A DNA stretch of 64,000 bases, from NCBI GenBank assembly GCA_007644065.1, contig VJWN01000003.1:1302001-1366000 (forward strand), written 5' to 3'. Source of the DNA: Margaritispora aquatica (taxonomy: Eukaryota; Ascomycota; Leotiomycetes; Helotiales; Discinellaceae). This document shows positions 9,161 to 20,941 of this stretch, in pieces (position 1 is the stretch's first letter; each line of letters starts with the position of its first letter). A program made the translations under genes and the position numbers. The notes under the pieces are model-generated. The model made no database searches, had not been told where the DNA came from, and worked only from the letters and a program-made list of their open reading frames with translations.

Positions 9161-12100
9161 TGTACCTTGAAGATGATGTCTCGTCTCGTGATCTGGATAA
9201 TTCCCCAAAAGATGGGAAGATCATGCACATGCACTCCGGGAGGGAGTGCTGGAATATATTGGAATGGAAGCCATCCATCCTGCATTCCTGCACGCTTCTG
9301 AGCAAAAGAGCTATATCAAGCTGCTCCCACCGATCCCAAGCCATGCAGTCACATTCTAGGGTCAGTCCACTCACGCCGTGGCGCCTAGACTGGGGAAGGA
9401 GGCTGTAATGGTGACTTTTCTCCCTGGGTCGCTCACTACCTTACCCCGCGGCAGTCAAAGCCAACCTTACCTCAGTTAGTAAATGAAAGTTCAGGGCAGA
9501 AAGCAGAGAGAGTCCTGAATTCAATTCCTTACACACAGTCTGCCTGATTGGTCCTCAGACGCAGGATTGCAGGTAGAAGTTCCAAATGGAACCATTCAGA
9601 TGTCGTCGCTTGAAGGCTGAGAACCTTGTTCTGAACTTGTGTTGGGGCTGAGGTCAGGTCAGATCAGATCAGAGCCATTGTCATGTCCCCATGGTCGTTA
9701 GGCGGCTGTGCTGATCCGAACCTTGAAGCCACCGCATGGTGGATGATAGGGATACGATAACAAAGCAAGACACTTCTTTTGGTCTGCCTTACTGTCACGC
9801 TAAGTAAAATGGTGGAGATGTTCCTGTTTGCAGGGCATCTTTGGAGTCCTGAAACTTGGAGATTGAGGAGACATGTTATGATGTTGGAGAATCAAGTTGG
9901 TTTTTGTTGTCTTGTATCATGTTGATGTTTAGTATTGATGAGTGAGTGTGAGTGTGAGTGTGAGTGTTAGAGGTGACGCGAGTTCAAGTTGGTCCAAGTG
10001 TGCTTTCAGGGGATTCGAAGGAACCCTTCAAGCGTGTCTCGCTTGAGATAGGGGGTCTATTTTTATATCTCATCCTGACCACTGTACGTCTCGAAACCAC
10101 CCCACAACCCACATGCATCGAACAAAGAGTGAGTTATTCATAGAATAGTGATGAGTAGAGATCTTTTGAATTAATAAATTGATATCATCAAGGAAAATGT
10201 GAGATATCTCCTGAGCGTGCACCTTTCATGTGCACATTGGTGAGTTGGAAACTTCTGCCTTGCTGTCTGGCCGAGACAAGCAAATCCTCACAGCCTTGAA
10301 AGCCAATGCCAAAATCACATGAAATAGTGACTTGGCGTACGTACTTCGAAGATAGGTATCTTGCTTTGTGGCTTTGAGTGTCTTCTATGAAACACTTGAC
10401 TTACTTAGACCGAAAGAGTCACAAAAGCTATAGAGTCCTGCAATCCTCAGAAAGCTCAATACGTGCCTTGAAGTATCTTGATGAGAGGGTCGCCTAATAT
10501 CCAACGCAAATGTCCAACCAAGTTATCCCCTCACCTCACCTCACCTCAGATGTAGGACAATCTGCGACTTCTCCACCTGTCCAACAATCTCTCGTAAAGG
10601 TATATTTCAGCAATCCCATACAACCCGAGTACCTTTCTTTACATTAACGAGTTAAACGCCAGCCGCAGCTGCTGATGACCACCTACGACTTGCTGTGTTG
10701 TGTCTTGTACCTGGGAGCCAAGGATGATCTGACCATCCCATAGGGCTGGTTGCCAGAGCTCTGACCGGGCCGCTGCCGAGAGAGCTCCAACTGTTGGTTC
10801 GGACTGTGATGCAGTGAGTGTATGGTACGGGGCTACTGCCGCTGCAGCAGACGGACGGCTATTCTCAGATGAGGAGACCTGGAATGTAGTTCTGTCCGGG
10901 GGTGTGAGGATGTGGCTTATTCGGCCTTCGTTATTGGAGAGGAAATCAGGACAGATAGGTAGGTATACAGTAAGTAACGAGGGTAAGCTACCTATCTCGA
11001 GATATACCGCCATAGTGTGAGATGGGGTTGCTTTATTTCTTTCTTTCTTTCTGTTTGTCTGCGAAACAAGGCCATTCGATTTTGATGTTGGGAATCTGTT
11101 GGGTTGGATGGATGAGATGAGTCGATCAAATGTAAGATCACGACATTGGATGGAGGTGTCTGTCTCATGCCTGGAGTAACACCATTCTATTTTGGTGCTA
11201 TGTGGTGGCAAACACGAGGAACCTGTGTGATGTTGTGTTGTACACTATATATCAAAAGACCGGCTCGTTGGAAATCTTATATCAGGACACGATGTCTGTC
11301 ATCGGGTGAAAAAAAAAACACTTAGTGCTACTGAAACCCTCTGAAAGTGAAAAGTGTTCTCATCCTCTGTGAGATCAGCAAAGACCACCTCCTTAGGGGC
11401 CAAATCCCACAAATTCTCACCCTATCCCTCTCAATGATCAGTTCCTTCATACTCATATTTATCTCTCTCCAGCATTCCTCACGCCAGCCTCTTCACGCCT
11501 CTCTCCTCACGCCTCCCTCCTACCAACGCCCTCCCCCTCTCCCTCCCCCTTCACCTTCACCAGCATCCCAACCCATCCCAACAACTGTTGCACATCTACA
11601 AAACTAGCTCGACGCACTAATGTGCCAAACACCAAACCTCCGTACCTTAGCTTCCCATCCATAGCTTAGCTGACCTGGTCTGGCGTTTGCCCCCTCCTCG
11701 TGCCCACTGCAACTCGCACCAACGGTTCCCATGCCCGCGCTCAGGAACAAGACCAATGGTTCGTCGCCGGGTAAAATCCAGAGAGAGAGACCTGCAGCGG
11801 GTTGTGCCCGCCCGCAGTGTTTGCAGGGAGGGCTTGGACCTCCGCGAGCAAGCCCTCACCCTCGCCGCAGTCGTGCTGTTTCTGCTGCTGCTGCTGCTGC
11901 CGCCGATTCGGTAGGTACCCTGCCCTGGTAAGTTGGGGACGAGGATGAGGGTGGGTGGGTAGATAGCTAGACGATGGGTGGGTAGGTGTGCTTGAAATGA
12001 AATACTTGAAGATACTGTGTTGCATATGGCTTTGCATCGGAGAGACATCTCCGTACTACCTTATGTGTTGGTGAAGCGAGTGCATGCATGAGTGCGAGAT

Positions 12101-12503
12101 GGAAGAAGAAAAGAGCACATGTATGGTAATAGATCGTGGCTTTACATTGCGGTACGCTAGGACAAAGGACAAGTATACATAAGATAGTTGATGTTGAATA
12201 AACCAACAGGCGAGCAGATGAACACGCATGCATGCAAGTGGCAGGGTGATATGATATGGGTTTCAAGATACCTGTGGAGGTTGGTCTATATATGCAACGT
12301 ACGCACCTTCTATGCAATCAATCCCCAATCTGGTTTTAGGCCACAAGACTGTCCACAAATAGGTCCAATCCAACAAATACATATATAGGTAGTCATGGTA
12401 ACTCGACTCGACTCGTTTCGACTATTCTCGCTCCAACAACCAACTTCGCCCGGGTATCTTCGCTAGCCAACAACTGCGCTCAATCCAACGACCAAGACAC
12501 TCC
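9161..12503. other. Intergenic, 3.3 kb, no gene supported
   Basis: Contains (GAGTGT)4 at 9944-9967, a CTTT run near 11036-11052 and a CTG/GCC run near 11876-11895. The longest frames (10639-11211 minus, 11647-12048 minus, 11347-11607 plus) have biased low-complexity composition and no motif. Part of it must be the promoter of the Mid2-like gene and the 3' UTR of the AFG1 gene. Confidence 0.55.
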
Positions 12504-14320
12504 TCACATGCTATCCTCCATCTGTTTGCTCCTCACTCTCTGCCAGTTATCCTGCTCATCCTTGCCTCCGTCCTTCTCCAAACCCATGCCTCTCTCCACC
12601 CACTCCTTACTACCCATCTCACTCAAGCGACTCAGCGCTCTCGCGAACGCAAATCTCTCTTCGTCACCACTGAAGATCGAGCTGTTTTTCAACGCTTTCA
12701 TGTTCATCCCAAGATCATCCATGAGGTTTCGCATCGTGTCGTCTAGATCCTCGCCTTCGTGGAGGGGGGTTTTCTTCTCGGCTTTGTCTTTCGCAACACC
12801 ATCTCGAATCTCATCTTTCGACAAGAAGAGTTGTGTGAGCGGAACGGCTGTTGTGAGGACTAGCTTCGCGCGGGATTCATATACGGCATCGATGAAAGTA
12901 ATGAAGCGACGAGCAAGATCACGCTCGCGATGTGTCATGCCTGGAACACCTGTCACGATGAAGGAATCGTAACTTCGCGTAAGCTCGATATAATCGGCAG
13001 CACTCGTAGGTCTCCCGATGAGCTCGTCGAAAGTGAACATTGCTGCTCTCCCACTCACTTTCGGCACATGGATTTCTCTGCCCCATACTGTTTGAGTTTC
13101 GGCACGGGGTTCCGACTGCTCGGGATCTCCTAAGAACTTGAACCATTTCTCAGCATGAGAGTTTGAGTGCCTGTCCAGTGGAGCGTGATAGACACCAGAC
13201 GGTGGACGTGGGATTTTGCGGTAATCTGTAGGTGAGTCTAAATTGATGACATGCAGGCGATTTTTCAAGAGATTTATACAAGGTATGAACGACTCTCGCT
13301 GGATACCATTTCGGTAGAGGTCGTCTGGGTGACGATTCGAGGTGGTTACCAAAACTACACCATGAGACATTAATGCTTCCAGTAAACTGGTAAAGTCAGC
13401 ACTACACTCTCAAATTCAGCATTACAGCCTACCGTCTCAAAATCATAGCATCTGCTACATCCGTACACTGAAACTCGTCAAAGCAGAGAACATTTCCCTT
13501 CTCCGCAATGTCCGCAGCAATGAACGGAATCCCATCAATATCATTCCCATGCTCCATCTTCATCACATGTAGCCTCTTATGCACATCCTGCATGAAATTA
13601 TGGAAATGAATCCGCGTTTTCGACGTCACTTTGCTGGGCAGCGTATCGTAGAACATGTCCATGAGCATCGTCTTCCCACTGCCCACATCGCCAAACAAAT
13701 ACAAGCCTCGCGGCAGGTTCTCTGGTATTTCCTTCAGCTTCTTCTCTTTGGGCTTGCCGCCGCCGAATAGACGTCCAAAGACGCCTGCGGGCGCGAGCTT
13801 GAGCGACTCGAGGGTGGGATGGATAGTCGGTGGCGCATCGTAGAACCGTAGCTCGTCGTGGAGATGTTGCAGACTTTCAATGATGCCTAAAAGCTCATCA
13901 GCCTCCTGATACTAAACTGTCTCTCTATCTCTGGACCTGCTAACCTCGCTGATGCTCATCGTTCCTCAGACGCCCCGAATCAACACGGCTGTCGTACTCC
14001 TGAAGAGGTCCCCGATCGTCCGGATTCACTGTCCTCATCAGCTTCTATGCTTGCGAACCAATCTCGCCATATCACGCACCATTCTCAACAGTTGCCAATG
14101 TCCTCCTCTGTCCCGCAATGAAGGTCGCTGGGAGGGCTAGCTGTGGCCTTGGACGCAGGTTGGTATTTTGAGGCGTAGGTTGCGCTGACATTAGCCGCGA
14201 CGAGGCACCCAATTGTCGCCGACATTGTACACATATTCCCCGCCGTGTATGTCCAGTGATTGAGCAGTTCCGCTGGATGGCCTGCTGCAGAGCACGCGAG
14301 GGGTTTCCTCGAACCTTCAT
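12504..14320 (-). CDS. AFG1: AFG1/LACE1-type mitochondrial AAA+ ATPase
   Basis: Four exons on the minus strand: 14320-14080, 14028-13945, 13886-13433 and 13386-12504, joined through introns of 51, 58 and 46 nt with GT...AG ends. The product is 553 residues. The N-terminus is Arg/Ser/Ala-rich with few acidic residues, typical of a mitochondrial presequence. Then follow the family segment GPLQEYDSRVDSGRLRNDEHQ (about 87-107), Walker A GDVGSGKT (174-181) and Walker B VLCFDEFQ (241-248). The C-terminal half starts with SHGVVLVTTSNRHPDDLY, as expected for the family. AFG1 helps degrade misfolded or surplus mitochondrially encoded respiratory subunits at the inner membrane. All junction codons keep the conserved sequence, so the model is solid. 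Confidence 0.95.
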
Positions 14321-15171
14321 GGTGTTCGAGGTCGGGTGTGAGCAAAGAAAATCGTGTGCCGTATAGGTCAGTCTATTGACGTCGCATCGTAAGGTATATC
14401 CAGAAAGCGAGGTGTTGTGTCCAAATCGTATATATCAGGTAATAGAAATGGTTTAATTATACATCAACAAGAATTGCTCGGTCATTCTTCAAGGACCGTG
14501 GTGGTGTCAAACGATGGTAAAACCCTGCTCAGATCTCTCAGATGATGGCGGAAAGATGCCGAGGATGCGAAAAGTTTCACCCGGCCTGGAGGAGATTCTT
14601 GGCCACCAGGTACAATGATTTGCCTGTCAAACGCACCTTTTCGCAACAACAATAACATCGTAAATAATATATATAGAGCTTGCCTCATAGCTCAGAATCT
14701 CAGCATGGAATCTTTGCTATAACCCAAACTCTAAAGTCCATAGGGACCTCAATACTGGTTGAGAGACAGATATCCTCAAAGCATCAAGTGATCCAACAAC
14801 TCCGAGGAGTGTCTGTGTTCATTCGACCTGCTAACATCATCTCTAGGTGGTCTATTTAGACATATCTTGAATGTGTAATATCGTTTGGCACACATAATAG
14901 ATCTTTTTACAGTCTTTCTCTTTCGTTCTGATTTTTGTCTGTCGAGGCTGGCTACGTTCGTCTTCGTCGAAGTCGAAAATTAGATAATATACAGATAGTT
15001 AAGTATTATAGTTATTAATGAGAAAGTGCTGCTAGCTCTTTTGATTCTACACTATTGCAATGTGTATAACATAACATTTATACACATTCTAAGGCATATT
15101 CTATCCGGCTCTCTTTCTCTCTTTGACGGTGATATTTTTTATAACCTCGTTTTATATGATCTAGTTATACA
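14321..15171. other. Intergenic with an AT-rich island
   Basis: From about 14690 to 15171 the sequence becomes strongly A+T-rich with many TATA, TTATA and ATAT words, unlike its flanks, and it ends at the stop codon of the HET gene. No coding frame of note. It may be an eroded, RIP-mutated repeat or simply the 3' flank of the HET gene. Confidence 0.5.
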
Positions 15172-17624
15172 TTATAGGAGAGTTACCTCAACATGCGGCA
15201 AAGCCTGAAGAATCCCACTCAGTCTTTCCATATACCGATCAATCTGCCTATTTTCCTCCTGCATCTCATCCCAATCATCACTTCTGCGTTCCCTGATTCT
15301 GTCATATCGCCTCTGCTTGATCTCATGCATATCCCTCTGCTCTAACACCGCCTGTGCTATCCTCTCATAGAATACATCCCCATCGATAAGTCTGCGTCGA
15401 AGTACCAATCCTTCATGGTGCGAATTGAGCCTGCAGACGCCAACGGGGAGGATGTATATCTCCTCCGTGGAAGGTACCTGATCTGGACCGGGAGCCGAGA
15501 TGTCGTAGTCCATTTTCCGATCATAGAGAACGGCTTCCAGAGATTCGTCCAAAGCCTCCATATTTCTATGCAGCTTCGAGACTGTCGTTTTCAGAAGAGG
15601 TGCGAAGAGTGTGATCCGAGCAATCGACACCTCGCCTAAATGTGTTGGCCCAACAGGATCATAACGGATATTCACCACTTTAACGGATGCAAGCGTCTCA
15701 TCAAGAGCAGACTCCCATATCACCTGCCCATTAACAGACGCCCACGACCAAATCGGCGCCCTCCACACCTCAGGCCTGACGGACCCCCTCTTCGGCGCCG
15801 GCCAAACCTTCCACATCAAATCCAGCAGCAGCGAGCTCTCCCACAAGCCCGCCAAATAACGATCCTGGCCACCTCGCAACTTCTCCATCCGCTGCGCCAA
15901 CGCTCCCAGCGCAGCCAGCTTGTCCTTCTCGAACGAGAAAGACAGCCGCGAGTACTCCTGCACGGTGCGCCACCACAGCTTGATGGGGTGCTCGGCCAGC
16001 GTCAGGTATGGCACGGCGTTGTACATGGTGTTGTAGAGCTTGCGGGTCGTGTTGATGAAGTCCTCGTCGCTGTGCGTGCTCTCGCTCTTGCGCGCGCTGC
16101 GGCACTCCCAGATGACTTCTTGCGGGCAGAAGTGCAGTGTTCGCCGTCCGAGACGGAGTTCTTGGTAGCACCACCCTCGGCTGAAGATGGGCCAGATGTC
16201 GGACTTGTCTTTGTCCAGCCAGTGGGTGGGGAATTCGGGCGGTCGCGTGCGCACGTAGACGTTGTGTTGGGGAACGTGGTAAGAGAGATGTTGGGGTTCG
16301 GTTGTGGCGAAACAGCCCATCGAGCTTCTGTTCGACCTGGTAGCTGCGATGGTGAGGAAGGCATTTTCATAGATATCTGCCATCTTGGCTGATTCCTCGT
16401 GCCAATCTTCATCGCTATCTTGGATGATGCAGAGGGAGTCAATCCAGATGTAATGGATTCCCACCCTCCGACACGTATCAATTGCATCTTGGAAGGTCTT
16501 GGTAAGTCTATGCCAAGGGATCTCGTTTCTGAATTTCTCGATTGTGCTGTCCTTATGGGTCGTTTTGAGAACTTCATTAGGTGGTCCCCAGCAGTGACTT
16601 AAGCAAGCATAGCGAGGTTTGGACGTGAGCTTCTCGACAAGTCGCACTCGGTCGTTGATGAGCTCAAGTAGTCTTGTGGGCGATTGAAATTCATTTGGCC
16701 CTTCGGGCAGTTCGTTACATTTTGGGTGGTTGGCAGCACAATCCTCAATCCAGCCCTTGATCGTTTGGAAACTGGTATCTGATGAAGTGTTCCCGGGTAG
16801 ACTACCTCTTTCTTTGATACCTCTGTAGGCAGTGTAAGTCTCGCCTATTGAAATTTGTCATCAAGGGTCCTCTCGCTAACATTCGACAGAAAAGGGTTAT
16901 CAATGAACAAAGACGATGACAGCACGATGGAGACAAGATGATTATTTGAAACTCTTCAAACTGTGAAACATAGTCAAGAGTTATAAAGAAGCAAATGCAA
17001 TAAATCAAAGTGGTGGAAGATTTGCAAAGACATTGACATTCTTTGGGGATCGGCTGTGCCAAAACCAAAACCAAAACCAAATTCAAAAAAACACAAACTA
17101 AACAGCCAACACACAACCCTCCCCAAAGAAGACATACCAGGAAGTCCAAAGATCTCAATATACCCACTCCTCCCACCAGTCCCATTCCCACCGTACTCAC
17201 AACTCCCCTGAGTAGCCGTAATCTGCATAATCTCCCTTTCATCAACGAGCACATACGCCCTGAGACACTGCAGGTAGAAATCACACCGTTTGCAGTCCTC
17301 CTTTGCAGCCGCTTCCAGCTCTGGGAACGTACACTTCCATTTGTCTACCTCGAGCGTGGTGCGAGGCAGCTTGCAGCACGGGCATGCATCTGGAGCAAGT
17401 GGTCTTTGAGCTGGGATGGTGGGTTGGGCGAGGTACGGGTTTGGGCTTGGGTTTGGACTTGGACGGTGCGGGAATTTGAAGGCCATTCCTTTGGGATACT
17501 TAAAGAGGCTTTTGATATTGGATTTCTTGTAAGGTTCCATGATTCGAGATTCGAGATTCGCCTTGAAGTTTGTAAAGGACTGCGGCTGAAATCTGTCCAA
17601 GAATTCGGATTTCTTGCATTCCAC
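15172..17624 (-). CDS. HET-domain (heterokaryon incompatibility) protein
   Basis: Two exons: 17624-17138 and 16844-15172, separated by a 293-nt intron (GTATGT...CAATAG); the product is 719 residues. The N-terminal 160 residues carry a CPCC cysteine cluster and CKRCDFYLQC, common ahead of HET domains. The HET domain spans about 240-400: YACLSHCWG (241-249), YIWIDSLCIIQD (294-305), MADIYENAFLTIAA (317-330) and RGWCYQELRLGRRTLHF (385-401). The C-terminus ends in a hydrophobic EVTLL, typical of complete family members. HET proteins trigger allorecognition and regulated cell death when non-self partners meet; most copies have no assigned partner. The intron is long for this locus and holds a TTTTGG-type tandem tract near 17061-17084. 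Confidence 0.9.
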
Positions 17625-18488
17625 ACTCCACGGTCACTCAGCCGCCCATCACGTGAAACTGCCAAACCCGCGTCTCGTTGACCTGTAAAGTATAAAATAA
17701 CTGATGATATATCCAGCTCAATGTTTACCTGTAAATACGTGGCATTAAGATTCCTCCATCTCAAAGGGTAGATCAGAAACTCATCACGCCAAGATATCTC
17801 CCTCTGACGTGATATAGCCCTAGAAGATCCGCCAAGAGCCACAAAGCCCACAACCAACAACAGAAGCAAAAAATCCCTTTGATTACCTGATCATCAAGTC
17901 CAACGACTCGACGAGCAAACAGTACGTACTTGACTTGGCGCTTGCCACCAGAGTGATGCAAATCCCAAGACACCCCCAAGCCAAGCCAGCCCAGCGCCCA
18001 GGAATGGATCTCGAGTCATCACGAACGCCCACCCGCCCCAGCCAAGCCAGAGATCTCCCGCGTGACCAACCTTCGCCCTTTACCCCAATCACCTGACTCT
18101 GAGATCTGGGTACATCCACCCACGGCAAGCCAATCAATCTTGCATACCGAGTAGAGCGAAGTACTAACTAAAGCACGCTACTGCAGTCCAGCCGCTTCCA
18201 GTGTCTTGGGCACCCGGGGAATAGGTAAGGTAAGGTAAAGTATGGGGAAGAAGGAAAGAAAGAAAGAAAGAAAAAGAGGAGCAAGCAAACAACCAAGCAA
18301 CCAAGCAGGCAGGTCGGTCGGTAGTAGGCAAGCTTTATTTTGACAAAGCAACTCTGACGAGGTTGACAACACAACACTGGTTGTGCCGTTGCCGATCTTC
18401 GCCCCGTGTATCACATGCCAAGCAATTGTAAGCTGTGAAAGTACATATTAAGCATCTATTATGGTTGATATTTCATATGTGAAGGCTG
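17625..18488. other. Intergenic
   Basis: Promoter side of the HET gene and 3' flank of the 2EXR gene. Contains GGTAAGGTAAGGTAA-type words near 18223-18239 and a (GAAA)5 run at 18254-18273. No gene seen. Confidence 0.6.
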
Positions 18489-19343
18489 TTAATAAAGCCT
18501 CGTTCTCTGCATAGCCAGCTCGAGATCTTCCACATTTGTCTTGGCCACCTTCGACTTGATGCGTAGGGTTGGCAGTGTGAAAGCCGCGTAATCTCGCCCG
18601 CACTGCTTGCAGATGTCCTCGAGTGTTCGTTCTTCTAACAAGAAGGATTGGCGGAAGAAGTACCACTATAAGAGCATTGGTTAGTTTGTTTTGTCTATAC
18701 ATTAGGAGGGGATTGAGTTGGAGCTGTCACAAGACTATTGAACTCTCGTATGCACAGTAAAAAGAAAGTTACTCACCATCCTCAGCAACTTCTCGGGGTT
18801 GACATTTGGCTCCTTGAGCTGGATCTGAGCATCGCCGGGCACGTCTTCATTTGCGAGTACCAATGTGACCTCTTGTAACTTTCGGAAACCTCTTAGTAGC
18901 ATCGATTTGTTGTATGATTCCCACGGGCGTTTGATGTCTAAGTTGACATGGTCGACGGCGATATGAGTGAGCTCATCTAGTAGTCCTGTATCGTCTCGTA
19001 CAATCTTCTTGAAGTCTCTCAGAGTGTCGTCGTAGCCCATACGTCCAAGACGTGGCAAGTAGATGGTATCGCGATATGGGTTGAAGTATATTTGGGCTTT
19101 CTGAGAGTTTGTACCAAAGAACGGTGTGTACATTCGCAATGCTTCTTCGCGTGATTCGTGGCAGGTGGAAAGGAGTGTTGGTTGTGGACATTGTCCGAAT
19201 GAGTCGGTGGATTGATCGTAGGCGAGAGTAAGAACTCGAGAGAAACAAGCTTCACGCCATATCTTCAGTCTCAACTCCGCAGGAAGATTCCGGAAGACGT
19301 CAAACTTCACGAGAGGAGTATAGAATTTTGGCATGGTATCCAT
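18489..19343 (-). CDS. 2EXR-domain protein
   Basis: Two exons: 19343-18777 and 18665-18489, with a 111-nt intron (GTGAGT...TTATAG); 247 residues. Near the N-terminus it reads FRNLPAELRLKIWREAC (about 17-33), the F-box-like opening of fungal 2EXR proteins. STCHESREEAL follows, then a Tyr/Phe-rich NPYRDTIYLPRL segment, in the usual order. The second exon adds WYFFRQSF and a charged tail ending QRTRLY. The start at 19343 gives the usual short leader; the frame is also open upstream to 19463. 2EXR proteins are expanded in plant-associated ascomycetes and have no defined biochemical role. It lies beside a HET gene, a common accessory-gene neighbourhood. Confidence 0.87.
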
Positions 19344-20941
19344 GATGTCGGTGTGAGTGTATGAAGATTTTTCAGGATGTGTTTGTTGATTGTAGAAGCT
19401 TGAAGATCGGCTAGAGTTTGAGTAGACGAGAAGGGGTATCAATGAAAGATATATATCCGCCAAATGACAGCGAAATAGAAATTATAATAATAAAACACGG
19501 CTCAGAAGAAAGAAGTCTAAAGTAAAATCCGGGGTCGGTTTCGGGAGCTGGCTGTGGTCTCTTTACGCCTCCTTCCAAGCATGAGGTGACAAGCCGCGAT
19601 GAAGTTGGCAACGACCTATGACGGTGGGCGAATGCTTGGAAAACGTAAAGTACGGTGAGAAGAACGGTCGCACTCACAAAACGCTGGCGGAATACATATG
19701 GACCAAAAGAAAGATCGATGACCTATATATTCCTGCAAGTCTGACCCTTTTCTGAACCTTTTCTGAAGTGAAGGTCTACAATGACTTTCTCACTACAGTG
19801 GAGAAAGGAAAACAACATGCATCCTAGAATAATAAAGCCCCTGAAATGGAGAATTTTTTGAACTTGTTCCAGCAACAACTGTGTGCTGTGTGCCTGAAGC
19901 CAGGAGATCCAATTTATCAGGCTGTATTGAGGTATTTCTCAAGACTTTTGAGGGAGAAATCGGCGAGACAAAGCGAGATCCATGGCCAGAATTGGCGCTA
20001 AAAGGTAAAATCACACCACTTTGACAGAGAGAACAACCCAAACTTTCCGTCTCGACCATCAAATAGCCACAGGAGACAGTCGCACAGACCGGTTCATTTG
20101 ATTTCTGGGACCTCTGGCCTCTGGGTTGACATGCATAGAAATATATACGGAAAATAGGAGGGGTCATCCTAGATGATGCAAATGTGTGAAGTCGTTTTCG
20201 GACCTTGGGGGTAGAGGCTCTTTGTTTTGATAGGGAGAAGATCTCAGCTGGGATTGGAAAGGGAGGGTTGGAAGAGTGGAAGAGTGGAAAGATGTGTGGG
20301 AAGAACTAGGACGGGGACCTGAGTGAGGCGAGATAGTTCAAGGGGGGTGAATGAAAGAAAGGGTGCAAAGCGAAAAAAGACCCTGACCTAGACTTTTGTT
20401 TGAGGTTGACTAAGCTCGGTATCACAAGCATAAGGTAGGTAAGGTAGCTCACATATGACACGACACGACACGATACTATACTATACTATAGTTCACCGCC
20501 TTTATCAATCTGGACTGCAGGACATCAACCTTTTCTTCTGAAATGTAGCACACAGTGTCTCGGTAGGTAACAACTGGTAAAAAAATATTCGAGTCGCAAT
20601 ATCCCAAGGTTATTACTCGACAACGATATTCTATGATTCTCTGAATAGGAGGAGAATTTCCTTGTCTATCGACTCCACTACCCAGAATCTCCTTTGCCTG
20701 TTGTTCAATTTTGGCGAGTAGGGAATATCCTGCTCGCGTGTCCTGTCCATCTGCCCCGTCGTCAGGCTGGACCTGTCCTGTCCTGTCCTGTCAAGCGGCA
20801 GAATAATTTGGACAGCTTCATGCCACGAAAAGTGTCAAACGGTTTGATTTGCATACACGTACACGCCCACAATAATCTGGCCAGCGTTATCAGACTTCAC
20901 TCTGTTCCCCTTTCGTCCCTAGTTCCACAACCAGAATAGAT
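19344..20941. other. Intergenic, 1.6 kb
   Basis: Divergent promoter region between the 2EXR gene (-) and the TGT gene (+). It contains GGTAGGTAAGGTAG near 20434-20447, (CGACA)n followed by (TACTA)n near 20457-20490, and a (TGTCC)n run near 20772-20790. A 124-codon minus frame at 19793-20167 lacks any motif. Confidence 0.6.

Noticed and set aside
10639..11211. 190-codon minus frame
   Set aside because: Biased composition with no motif, no splice-linked partner and poor start context; more likely chance or UTR.
11647..12048. Ser/Arg-rich minus frame over a CTG/GCC repeat
   Set aside because: Low-complexity translation; overlapping frames on both strands look equally protein-like, which suggests none is real.
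15640..16392. 250-codon plus frame rich in Arg, Pro and Leu
   Set aside because: Antisense shadow of the HET-domain exon.
19793..20167. 124-codon minus frame
   Set aside because: No motif and no conserved start; lies in the divergent promoter of the 2EXR and TGT genes.
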